Shown: positions 1 to 7,280 of the stretch, piece by piece
How the letters are laid out: every line of letters begins with the position of its first letter
Numbering within the stretch: position 1 is the first letter of the stretch
NCBI GenBank assembly: GCA_021835265.1
Contig: JAKBQK010000280.1
Span: forward strand, 1-17,563
Origin: Thermoplasmata archaeon
GTDB taxonomy: Archaea; Thermoplasmatota; Thermoplasmata; Thermoplasmatales; Thermoplasmataceae
DNA length: 17,563 nucleotides
Reading direction: 5' to 3'
Notes under the pieces: model-generated
The model's input: the letters and a program-made list of their open reading frames with translations, nothing else
Databases searched by the model: none
Told to the model about the DNA's origin: nothing
Translations under genes and position numbers: made by a program

Positions 1-123
1 TCTTAAAAAAATGTATCGTTTTATAGATAATTATGTCAAATGAAATAAGGTCTTATTTATTATAAAAAATGATAAAATATGATCTTGGTGCGTTCAGAGT
101 AATCAATTAATGCAAAAAGTTAA

Positions 124-132
124 TCTTTATAA
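124..132 (+). promoter_or_regulatory. Possible archaeal TATA box
   Basis: An A+T-rich TTTATAAT-like element is centred about 33 bases before the ATG at 162. That spacing suits an archaeal TATA box serving a leaderless or near-leaderless transcript, and no ribosome binding site is visible before the gene. The surrounding DNA is A+T-rich everywhere, so this may be chance. Confidence 0.25.
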
Positions 133-161
133 TTGTCTGAAACAATTACGTAGAGAAATGT

Positions 162-1100
162 ATGGAAAGCATCAGAATGCCTTCTGTGAATGCAATTATC
201 CCCATTTGCAACTGGGTAAATCGAATTGAGGATTGCCTTAAGTCTCTCTCTACGCAAACTTATGATGGAGAATTCACAATTACAGTAGTTGATTGTGGTT
301 CCCGTGATGGAACGATTGAAATGGTCAAGAAATACGGTTGTAATATACTGACGAAATATAATTCACCAATAGAGGGGATAATCGGTCTTACAAATTTCGG
401 CATACAGAACTCAAAAGCAGAATTAATATGGAAGGTTGACGCTGACAATATTGTAACCGATAATAAAGTTCTGATTAAACTGGTAGAGCCCTTTCTTCAA
501 GATACTAGGATAAACCTTTCAGTTCCACGACAGATTACCAATAAAAATTACAATTCCTTCACTAATTATTTAACCCTCCGGGAAATGGTTCCTTACTATT
601 CAATGGTTTCACAGAGTTTTACGAAAAATGGTTGGAACTTAGTTGAAGATGCGTGGTATGGAATTTATAACTCCACCCTAATGAAAAAAAGTGCTATAGA
701 TAGGGTTGGAGGATGGGATCAGGATATTAGGGTCCTTAATAGGTTGCGAAAACTAGGACTTAGCAGTGCTGCTCTAGTGCAAAATGCCTGCTATTATCAC
801 GATCAGAGAGTTGATCCAATAACGTATATGAAAAAAATGAAACAGAGAATTCGTTTCTTTGGATCAATGGATTCAGAAACCAAAATGAAATACTTTGTTA
901 AACCAATTGAGAGTACTAATCTGGAGGAAAGTACCATAGAGAATCTTAAAAAAGAGATAAGGAGGGCATTTGTCACGGGTGGGATAGGGTCACCTAAAAA
1001 TATAGCCAATGAGTTGATATACCAAGTGATAACTTTACTTTCTCTCTTTTCATCGCCAATCTCCTCTCTGCGTATAATTAAAGAAGGTATTTATCGCTAA
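162..1100 (+). CDS. GT2-family glycosyltransferase
   Basis: Probable inverting glycosyltransferase with a GT-A fold, transferring a sugar from a nucleotide- or lipid-linked donor during surface-glycan assembly. The N-terminal nucleotide-binding half shows AIIPICNWVNRIEDCLKSL (about residues 10-28) and VVDCGSRDGT (42-51), and the metal-binding DxD-type motif is DAD in KVDADN (about 91-96). An acidic GGWDQDIR segment sits where the catalytic acidic motif of GT2 enzymes is expected. The C-terminus (about 285-305) is hydrophobic and may attach to the membrane. At 312 residues it is of normal length. The ATG at 162 has no clear ribosome binding site, so a leaderless transcript is likely; ATG 177 (MPSVNAII) is an alternative start. 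It stands alone on the plus strand beside the IS21 element. Family call is firm; donor and acceptor are unknown. Confidence 0.88.
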   Translation: MESIRMPSVNAIIPICNWVNRIEDCLKSLSTQTYDGEFTITVVDCGSRDGTIEMVKKYGCNILTKYNSPIEGIIGLTNFGIQNSKAELIWKVDADNIVTDNKVLIKLVEPFLQDTRINLSVPRQITNKNYNSFTNYLTLREMVPYYSMVSQSFTKNGWNLVEDAWYGIYNSTLMKKSAIDRVGGWDQDIRVLNRLRKLGLSSAALVQNACYYHDQRVDPITYMKKMKQRIRFFGSMDSETKMKYFVKPIESTNLEESTIENLKKEIRRAFVTGGIGSPKNIANELIYQVITLLSLFSSPISSLRIIKEGIYR

Positions 1101-1209
1101 TGTGCGGAATTCCCATAAGCATCCAAGCATAGGAGAAGTATGTGGATGAAAGCATCGTTTTGATAATGATGTTTTAGAACCACCTTCCTTATGGCTTTAT
1201 TTGAAATAT

Positions 1210-1240
1210 GTATTTTCGAGGAAAAACACCTCGAAAATAC
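1210..1240. repeat. Perfect 12-bp inverted repeat (hairpin)
   Basis: Arms 1210-1221 (GTATTTTCGAGG) and 1229-1240 are exact reverse complements separated by the 7-base loop AAAAACA. It lies 110 bases past the stop of the GT2 gene and 37 bases before the left end of the IS21 element. No T-run follows on the plus strand, so it is not a classical intrinsic terminator. A transcript-processing element or the end of a lost mobile element are possible; the role is unknown. Confidence 0.7.
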
Positions 1241-1272
1241 AGGACATATAATAGAGATAGATTCGATTGCTC

Positions 1273-1277
1273 TTTGA
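1273..1277. repeat. Left target-site duplication of IS21 element
   Basis: TTTGA directly abuts the left terminal repeat and recurs directly abutting the right one at 3380-3384. A 5-bp direct repeat fits the 4-8 bp duplications made by IS21-family transposition and fixes the element's boundaries. Confidence 0.75.
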
Positions 1278-1302
1278 TGTAAACCTCAGGTGAATGTTGT
1301 CC
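1278..1302 (+). repeat. IS21 left terminal inverted repeat with second repeat unit
   Basis: Begins TGTAAACCTCAGGTGAAT and ends TGTCC at 1302. It matches the reverse complement of 3355-3379 at 19 of 25 positions. A second TGTCC-ending unit with similar core (GCAGATGAAA) ends at 1326, exactly 24 bases on, so the left end carries two copies of the presumed transposase-binding repeat. Confidence 0.8.
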
Positions 1303-1353
1303 AAAATCGGCAGATGAAATCTGTCCACCCATATTTATGTTTTCCATTTTCTT

Positions 1354-2072
1354 TCACTTCTCCTTGTAAGACTCTCCTTTGATGTTCAATACCGTGCAGT
1401 GATGCAATATCCTGTCCAGGATGGCTGATGCCAACACCTGATCACCCATTACCTCACCCCATTCTGAGAATGATTTGTTGGATGTGAAGATCGTGGATGA
1501 TTTCTCGTACCTGTACGAGACAAACTGGAATAGGAGATTCGATTCCTCACGGTTCAACGGCAGATAACCAATCTCATCAACTATCATGATCCGGTACTTT
1601 GAATAGCTCCTTAGGAGGATGTTAAGCCTGTCTCTTGTATATTCCTTCCTGATAGACTGCACCAGCTTCACTGCAGATATGCAATATGTGGAAATGTCGG
1701 ACTGGAGAGCCCTCATTCCCAATCCTACAGACAGATGTGTTTCCCCACACCAGGTGGACCAAGGAACACCACGTTTTCATGATTGTGCCTGAATCTGAGT
1801 GTCATGAGATCATCGATGATCGACCCGTCTATGGATTTCTGGAACGAGAAATCGAACTCTTCCATTGTTTTCCGGAAGGGAAAACGTGCATACTTCAGCT
1901 TTGTATCATATCTTCTGGAGAGCTTGCTCTTCACCTCCTCCCCGTGGAGGTGGTCCAGGATCTCCACGATGCTTTTGTCCTTGGCATTCTCCAGATAATT
2001 GTCAATGGTGTGTTCAATCGTGTCCATTCCAAGAGAGATCAAACTTTCATGCACCCTTTCATAAGAATCCAT
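1354..2072 (-). pseudogene. istB: istB helper ATPase, frameshifted in Walker A
   Basis: IstB is the AAA+ ATPase that assists IstA in target capture. The first frame (2072 to 1725) carries the N-terminal region and VVFLGPPGVGK, then runs into a stop. The second (down to 1354) carries GMRALQSDISTYCISAVKL, Walker B IMIVDEIGYLPL, and the sensor region FTSNKSFSEWGEVMGD. Adding one A to the run at 1740-1742 restores GKTHLSVGLGM and a single frame of 720 bases (239 residues), close to normal IstB length. The start ATG at 2072 overlaps the istA stop (TAATG) and is preceded by AGGAGGT (2079-2085), so the pair were translationally coupled. The break falls on the lysine-threonine of the nucleotide-binding loop, so no active ATPase is made unless the frame is rescued. 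Confidence 0.93.
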
Positions 2073-3251
2073 TACATGACCTCCTCATATTCAGATAGAT
2101 CACGCTTCTTCACCCTTGTCTGGAAATTCTCGATGTTCTGTTCCCTGATCGCTTTGAAGAGGCTTTCAAAATGCTCTTTCCTCCTTGATATTCTTCCGGA
2201 TCCAGGGAGAATGTCATGTTCTGCCACGATCTGAGAATCAACCTGTATTTTCAGGGTAGATGATTCTATGATCCTGGCGACCCTGCCTGCGTGTATCCAT
2301 GGAACTGAATATCTGTTCCCCTTGTAAGAAACGTAGCAGTCCCTGGTTATTTTCCTTATCTCCTCTATCCTGACAGAGTAATCCTGCACTGAATCCATGG
2401 GGTTGAGCTGTTCCTTCTTCAGTCTTTCATGTGGTATTTCATGCGTGGTGCCATGGATTTGGAATTGACCTTCAGAAGCCATTCACTGCACTGTGCATTC
2501 ACATCAGGGAGGGACTCAAAGGATCTGGCTGGCCAGAAGTTGTACCTGAGATATTTGATTGTATTCTCGATCTTTCTCTTAGTCTTGGCACGATAGGGAT
2601 AACATAGCCTGACGATGATGCCATAGTATTCGGAGAAACTCATGAACTCTCCTTTGAACCTGGACTCTGAAGCTTTGAGCTTGCGTTCAAGGATGATCTG
2701 TTTCATGTTGTCATAAAGGATCGTGTCTGTTTATCCACCAAAGAAGTGAAAAAGAAGTGAAAGGCATTGAGGTGCATGAGTACCACATTTCGTGTGCTGA
2801 TGTCAGTGGTGAATTCTGCATACCTCACCCTGGAGTACCCAAGGATCAGGGAAAATGCATACAGTTTTCTCCTTTTCCCGTCAATTTCTATGTATCCAAA
2901 CTCTCCGAAGGCCACCTGAGACTGCTTTTCATGATCGGTTTCGTATCTGTAGACTGTCATTATTTTCCTGTCATTTCTCATGGACCTGCTGTACTGCTTC
3001 ACAAGGGAATATGATCCCTGGAATCCTTTCTTCTTCAGTTCCTCATATATCCTCACTGCAGAGAGATTGTGCATATCAATCATCTCCAGCTTGAGAGGAA
3101 TATACGGTTTTATCATGGATCCTGCAGGAATCCTGTGGTATTGTGGAAACTTTCCTGATTTGAGATATTTCCTGACAGTTGTCTTGCTTATCCCCAGTCT
3201 CCTAGAGATCTCACTGATGGAAAGCCCCTTATACTTCATGCTCTTTATCAT
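2072..3251 (-). pseudogene. istA: istA transposase, multiply broken
   Basis: IS21-family DDE transposase. The start chosen is ATG 3251 (MIKSMKYKGLS), eight bases after AGGAGGT at 3259-3265, rather than the upstream TTG at 3275. An N-terminal helix-turn-helix (LSISEISRRLGISKTTVRKYL) leads into the integrase-type core. Of the catalytic triad, the aspartate of the usual QVDWGEFG motif is alanine here (QVAFGEFG, GCC at 2910-2912); the second aspartate (YDNMK) and the glutamate (KIENTIKYLRYNF) remain. Frame breaks: an 11-bp tandem duplication at 2740-2761, a TAA at 2731-2733, and loss of one A at 2458-2460 (NSK joining IHGTTHEIPHERLK). Removing the duplication and restoring the A gives 1170 bases, 389 codons plus stop, the usual IstA length. 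Clearly inactive. Confidence 0.94.
2740..2761. repeat. 11-bp tandem duplication inside istA
   Basis: AAAGAAGTGAA occurs twice back to back (2740-2750 and 2751-2761). Deleting one copy joins the istA frame as HLNAFHFFGG, the conserved sequence expected between the transposase core blocks, so the second copy is a post-insertion mutation. Confidence 0.9.
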
Positions 3252-3306
3252 GTACCATACCTCCTGTTCAAACAATCCGCTGCACCCAAGCTCTGCATGC
3301 AGGACT

Positions 3307-3378
3307 GGCTATTTTTCGATTGCCAAAACTGGATACTTTTGGTTTGCCATAATAGGACAGAATTCACTTGCCATTTAC
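3307..3378 (-). repeat. Three 24-bp direct repeats at IS21 right end
   Basis: Units 3355-3378, 3331-3354 and 3307-3330, read on the minus strand, share a TGGCAA core five to six bases in and a CC end. The second and third match closely across the unit. The outermost lies inside the right terminal inverted repeat (3355-3379). IS21-family ends characteristically carry such multiple transposase-binding repeats. Confidence 0.8.
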
Positions 3379-3537
3379 ATTTGAGTACATTTCCATTCCA
3401 AAATTTGAATCTTTCCGGGTACTGAAACAAGAATCAAAGGTATATTCATCGAGAAAGTCTGTCACTTCATTATTCAACCCGAGATGCTTTGCAAGCTCAT
3501 GAAATCTTATACAATGGGATATTTCATGATTTCTGTT
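3364..3537 (-). pseudogene. Reading frame cut by the IS21 insertion
   Basis: On the minus strand an open stretch reads RFHELAKHLGLNNEV, then TDFLDEYTFDSC and TRKDSNFGMEMYS, up to the insertion point at 3384; it continues a few codons into the element and stops at 3364. It has no start codon after the stop at 3538-3540. The composition is protein-like and faintly recalls the C-terminal part of sulfotransferase domains (LAK-hLGL followed by F-D), but this resemblance is weak. Joining across one TTTGA copy continues the frame from 1272 leftward for about 25 codons to a stop, so the target gene may have ended near the hairpin at 1210-1240. Identity unknown. Confidence 0.35.
3380..3384. repeat. 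Right target-site duplication of IS21 element
   Basis: TTTGA directly follows the right terminal repeat and equals 1273-1277. Confidence 0.75.
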
Positions 3538-3609
3538 TTACCGATGGAAATATTGAATTATAAACTATTAATTGACATATCCATAGATTATAAAAATAAT
3601 AATTGTAGA

Positions 3610-4497
3610 TTAAATTATACTGTTTCGAAGATTCCAAATAATGGAACGAATGATGGTGTTTTTACCATAGTAACTCTTGGGTTCCGTTAACATCTGGAGA
3701 GAAACTGCTCCAATAAAAAAAAGATTACGAAGACCCCGGATAAGGTTGAATAATTTTTTCTTATAGAAATGATCGCATGTCGTATAAAAAAGAAGGCTCT
3801 TTCTGACTGATTGAATCTTCCAGTTGTGCCTCCGCCGTAATGTCTTATTTGAGCATTCTTATATGATTTGATTAAAAATTTTTTAATTTTGCCCGAATTG
3901 TAAAGTCCATTTCATCAAAATTGTAGGGAGACATTACCTCATGAAAACCTCCAACAACGGAAAAAATCTCTTTCTTTACCGCAAAGCAAGCCCCATGTAT
4001 CATATCAACAACTTCGTTTTCTATTGATGAATTTCTGCAAAATCTAAAAATATATGGAATATTGAAGATTCTTTTCAGTCCAATGCTTTGAATTTCTCCT
4101 TCGGCACCATATATAAGCGGTGCCATCAAATCACACCCATCTGAAAAAAAATTGTTTGCTATATTATTAATGAATCCTTCTTGAATAAATTCAACATCTG
4201 AATCAACAAATAAAATTATGCTTCCAGAACTATATTTCCAACAAATATTTCTGTTGTGAGCCAATGGTTCACGTTTATTATTTCTGATAGTTTTTATTTT
4301 TATGTGTTCAAATTTAGGCAAAATCTTAAGCGCTGTGATTTCATCCATACTCTTGGAATCTGTACTATAGTTATCAATAGCAACGATCTCTACGCAGTTC
4401 CTCGATCTATTTGCATCAGTGAGTTTAGCAACCTATTGACCTCAACCCCGTTGTCTTGAAAAACAAAACATAGACTTACATTACGTGTTGATTCCAT
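3610..4497 (-). pseudogene. GT2-family glycosyltransferase, three one-base losses
   Basis: Three frame changes separate four reading frames that together make one GT2 enzyme. From ATG 4497 the first frame gives NVSLCFVFQDNGVEVNRLL. After a break near 4395-4420, the next gives EIVAIDNYSTDSKS, the DxD motif in ILFVDSDVEF, GACFAVKKEIFSVVGGF, and the catalytic acidic motif NFDEMDFTIRAKL, then stops at 3872. One base back, the third reads IRHYGGGTTGRF and ERAFFFIRHAIISI, typical of GT2 C-termini. The last reads RGLRNLFFIGAVSLQML and YYGKNTIIRSIIWNL, ending at TAA 3610. Restoring three bases yields 891 bases (296 residues), a normal length. Two breaks lie in A/T runs (3874-3884 and 3754-3759). It could be a real pseudogene or a gene with base-calling errors. 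It is co-oriented with the methyltransferase at 4901-5803. Confidence 0.85.
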
Positions 4498-4900
4498 TCC
4501 TTAATCGAACCTATTTTTAATATTTAAACCTTTTGCCCATAAGAACTATGAGACACAATCTTATAATCTTCCTATATTGAAAAAATTATTTTACACTCAA
4601 TCATCTAACAATGTGCTCAAATCAAAATCCCTATTTTACCATTCTATTTCTGTAGATATATGTAATGTTGCCATTCACTTTCTCAATTTATTATACCTAC
4701 ATTCCTTTCATGCTGTTTGTCGGATCGCGAAATGTAATCTTCAAGTGCGGATTCAGAGAACGAATTCGCAGTTTATCCAGGAACATTACCTTTCACAAAA
4801 TGTGTAAGGTGAAAAAAATTTTCATAGTTGAAATAGGTATTGTAATGAATATCACATAAAGGAATAAAGTCCTAACTTATTGGGGTACCAGAACAAATTT
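4498..4900. other. Non-coding stretch with possible eroded gene
   Basis: No intact gene is seen. On the minus strand an ATG at 4825 opens MKIFFTLHI before a stop; a neighbouring frame then reads FVKGNVPG, and after another stop TANSFSESALEDYISRSD, ending at 4683. The MKI-plus-hydrophobic opening resembles the start of GT-B glycosyltransferases, so this may be the remnant of one, but it is too short and broken to assign. Confidence 0.3.
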
Positions 4901-5803
4901 TTATATTCTTGAGGCTTGAATCGTACCATGATAATGCAGGTCAAACTTAGCATCATTATGTTTAAAAACTCGAATGTTTTTAAAACCGTATTCCCCTAAT
5001 TTGTGAATTAATAAATCTCTTCCGTCCTCAATCTTATTAACTAACAACGGTGAATATTCTATTCTAACTTTTTGAAATTTCGCTATACTTTTGTCATTTA
5101 TAACTTCAAACTCGTTTCCCTTTATGTCTAAATCTAATAAGTAAGGTTCCCTAATATCAAATTCTTCAAGAATTTTTGATATGCTTGCACTTCTAATCTG
5201 AACTATATTTCTACCATTTAGTTCATAAACAGAACTGTCTCCACTGCCAGATTCATTTACAGGGAAATCAATTATTTCATCCTTACCTATCGCGTAGTTT
5301 TTCATAACTATGTTATTACTAATGTTTTGATTTAATGAAATATTTTCACAAGCAATTCGAAAACTGTTTGGATCAGGCTCAAACGAATATATAACTGCTC
5401 CTTTTGACGCATAATATAAAGCAGTATCTCCTGTGAAACCCCCGGCCTGTATAATAATCTTTCCTGAAACATTATCTAAAAAATGAATGTCAAATAGAAA
5501 CGTCTCAGAAAATATACATGAGCTAAATTTCTCTATTTTAAATTTAATTCCATTTGAAGTGATGATCAAATTATTTTCAAAATCAAGACTCCAGAACCCT
5601 TTTTTATCTGAAAACTCAACTCCATTTTCAACAGCAAATAAAAAAATACGTACAACATCACGTTTATTTTTATGATTGAAATTTAGCTTATATCCGTTAT
5701 CAAGAACAAAATACCCCTTCAATTTAAGTACAGAGATAATATTTAAGACTTTATGCCTAGTTGATAAAAACGAAAAAAATGCCTTTAACACTGCTTTGTT
5801 CAT
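4901..5803 (-). CDS. FkbM-family SAM-dependent methyltransferase
   Basis: Likely O-methyltransferase of the FkbM family, acting on a sugar or other small acceptor with S-adenosylmethionine. The glycine-rich SAM-binding motif I is IIIQAGGFTGDTALYYASKG (about residues 116-135), followed by the FkbM signature VIYSFEPDPNSF (138-149) and the acidic motif LLDLDIKGNEFEVI (222-235). The usual aspartate of DIGA in motif I is glutamine here (QAGG). The first 95 residues are an N-terminal extension of unknown role. At 300 residues it is in the normal range. The ATG at 5803 follows a weak GAGTGA-like site. It lies upstream of the GT2 pseudogene on the same strand, which suggests decoration of the glycan. 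Substrate unknown; family call firm. Confidence 0.88.
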   Translation of the reverse strand: MNKAVLKAFFSFLSTRHKVLNIISVLKLKGYFVLDNGYKLNFNHKNKRDVVRIFLFAVENGVEFSDKKGFWSLDFENNLIITSNGIKFKIEKFSSCIFSETFLFDIHFLDNVSGKIIIQAGGFTGDTALYYASKGAVIYSFEPDPNSFRIACENISLNQNISNNIVMKNYAIGKDEIIDFPVNESGSGDSSVYELNGRNIVQIRSASISKILEEFDIREPYLLDLDIKGNEFEVINDKSIAKFQKVRIEYSPLLVNKIEDGRDLLIHKLGEYGFKNIRVFKHNDAKFDLHYHGTIQASRI

Positions 5804-6191
5804 TTAGATTCACTCTCATTATGTCTTATATTGTTACATACTCCATTGATTTTATCAATTTATTTTTTGAAACAATAGCCTATGACCTTATTTATATTTT
5901 ATGCATTTGAGTGTTATATTGATCAAAAATATGTTTAGAATTTAGCTCACTAGTCTAACTTCCTTCTTTCTGCACAGATGAGCTTACCACTTTTCAGTTA
6001 TTTTAACTTCTTACTTAAAAATCTTTTATTCATTCTCCTTAAGGTATTCAATTCTCAACCATATCATTGTTCTCCTTCTTAGCAAGAATCAAAACATGTT
6101 GCACATTTTATCCACCTCATTCTATTAAAGAAACCAAAAGTCTTGGAATGATATTATCCATAATATTAGTAATTATTGAATTTACGCAACT
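5804..6191. other. Intergenic stretch with a decayed coding remnant
   Basis: A minus-strand ATG at 6106 follows a strong GAGGTGG-type ribosome binding site (near 6113-6119), but the frame stops after five codons. The adjacent frame reads QHVLILAKKENNDMVE, and a return to the first gives IEYLKENE, ending at 6026. The pattern is that of the opening of a glycosyltransferase-like gene broken by small indels. The rest of the stretch shows nothing recognisable. Confidence 0.35.
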
Positions 6192-6440
6192 TTAGTGGAA
6201 CGACAGTTTGTATATAGAATAATCTTTTCCCTTAATAAGAATACCATCAATGAATCTATCATAATATGTTTTATGCTTGTCCATTGGTTCAGCAGAATGC
6301 TAATTAACGGGAAAATTTAATTTTTCAGTTAGAGCATTAACGATAGAAAAATTAATATTTGACAGAAAATAAGGTGTGTTGGATGCTTGTTGATTATATA
6401 AAATTAAAACCGGTAATTTTAATGAAAATAAGTGTTTTAA
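6192..6440 (-). pseudogene. Possible minus-strand gene remnant
   Basis: One minus-strand frame is open from about 6440 to TAA 6192, apart from a TAG at 6300-6302. It includes NFSIVNALTEKLNFPVN before the TAG and TYYDRFIDGILIKGKDYSIY after it, which look like protein rather than random A+T-rich translation. No start codon is evident and I do not recognise the family. It overlaps the first bases of the plus-strand gene at 6383, so either this frame is chance or that gene starts further in. Confidence 0.25.
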
Positions 6441-7156
6441 ATGGAAGAAGCATTGAGAATTTTGTACTTTACATTGTTAAATATCTTCAGAGGGGAAAAT
6501 TCGAAATTACAATTGTACAAAGTGAAGGGGAAGTTACTACAAAAATTCTAACTGAAGATTATGAATATTTATTTAGCCGAATTCCGGTGTTAACTTATAA
6601 TAGTTATATGAATAGGATCAATTTCCTTATGATATTTTCTTTGACAAAACCTTTTTTTATTAGTATAAGTGAAGATAGTTTCTCCAACGAGATGAGGTCT
6701 ACTTTCAAAAAAAGACATTTTTCTAACTGCACTTCAAATTTTTACATACCGATTGTCCCGAATGATAAGCACTTGATCCGAAGTTACCTTACATTTTTAG
6801 CAATAAATGAAATATTATTTTTCGCTGATGGACTTTACAAGCAAAATGAAATGGACACACTTATTGAAACTTACGAAAAATTTGATATGTGTCATTGTAA
6901 ATTGACCATCGTCGCTAGAGTGGACCAGGAATATGTTGTTGTTTGGAGGAGCAATCCTTATTCAACGGATATATATTCAATTGTTAACGGTATATTAACA
7001 AGAATTTATCATGATTATGAAAAAGAGTGTTTTCTCAACTTTTGCGGCAATGACTTAAACCAATTTGCTTCTTATACTCAATATATTGGGAAAACAATTT
7101 TTGATTGCAATAAACACACCAAGTTTAATAACAAAACTAATGTGATGGTACAATAG
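6383..7156 (+). CDS. Hypothetical protein in glycan cluster
   Basis: An unrecognised protein of about 257 residues. The frame can be opened at TTG 6359, but ATG 6383 is preferred because GGTG lies seven bases before it; ATG 6422 (MKISVLNGRSIENF) is a further candidate and gives a beta-strand-like opening seen in many nucleotide-sugar enzymes. No signal peptide, membrane segment, DxD motif or SAM-binding glycine motif is evident. It has several cysteines and histidines late in the sequence (MCHCKL, FLNFCGND, FDCNKHTKF) but not in a clear metal-binding spacing. It lies 113 bases upstream of the giant membrane protein on the same strand. Continuous length and ordinary composition make it likely real; function unknown. 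Confidence 0.6.
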   Translation: MLVDYIKLKPVILMKISVLNGRSIENFVLYIVKYLQRGKFEITIVQSEGEVTTKILTEDYEYLFSRIPVLTYNSYMNRINFLMIFSLTKPFFISISEDSFSNEMRSTFKKRHFSNCTSNFYIPIVPNDKHLIRSYLTFLAINEILFFADGLYKQNEMDTLIETYEKFDMCHCKLTIVARVDQEYVVVWRSNPYSTDIYSIVNGILTRIYHDYEKECFLNFCGNDLNQFASYTQYIGKTIFDCNKHTKFNNKTNVMVQ

Positions 7157-7184
7157 AAATATATTAAGCAAATTAGGTGAATGA

Positions 7185-7280
7185 ATGTACTGTTTAAGTA
7201 AGGAACACTATTTAGTTGCGAAAATGATCAAAGGGATTCATTTTTCCTTTATCGAAAGTAGGGGGTACTGTGAAGTTTAA
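7185..7280 (+). CDS. Possible 31-residue upstream ORF
   Basis: ATG 7185 is preceded by AGGTGA at 7175-7180 and runs to TAA 7278-7280, overlapping the GTG start of the membrane protein at 7270. Such an overlapping short frame could couple translation into the long gene. The peptide (MYCLSKEHYLVAKMIKG...) has no recognisable feature, and the frame may be accidental. Confidence 0.2.
   Translation: MYCLSKEHYLVAKMIKGIHFSFIESRGYCEV

Larger units (their letters stand above)
1278..3379 (-). mobile_element. IS21-family insertion sequence, inactivated
   Basis: A complete element of 2102 bases with istA and istB in the usual order on the minus strand. Boundaries rest on three signals: 25-base terminal inverted repeats beginning TGTAAA (19 of 25 positions match), 24-base subterminal repeats as is typical of IS21 ends, and a TTTGA duplication on both sides. 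The transposition genes overlap by one base (TAATG) and each has an AGGAGGT ribosome binding site. Both are broken: istA has an 11-bp duplication, a stop, a one-base loss and a lost catalytic aspartate; istB has a one-base loss inside Walker A. The copy cannot move itself. The clean target duplication suggests it landed once, into the reading frame that ends at 3385, and decayed in place. Confidence 0.93.

Noticed and set aside
1686..2234. 182-residue plus-strand open frame
   Set aside because: It is antisense to istB and istA, which have clear family motifs on the minus strand; the plus-strand translation shows no recognisable feature.
2757..3384. Plus-strand open frames of 79-134 residues
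   Set aside because: All are antisense to the istA transposase N-terminal region and the IS end.
3484..3690. 68-residue plus-strand ORF
   Set aside because: It is antisense to the end of the GT2 pseudogene and to the IS-split frame; no ribosome binding site or family feature.
4577..4859. Plus-strand ORFs of 64-76 residues
   Set aside because: Low-complexity A+T-rich translations without a ribosome binding site or motif; the minus strand is more coding-like here.
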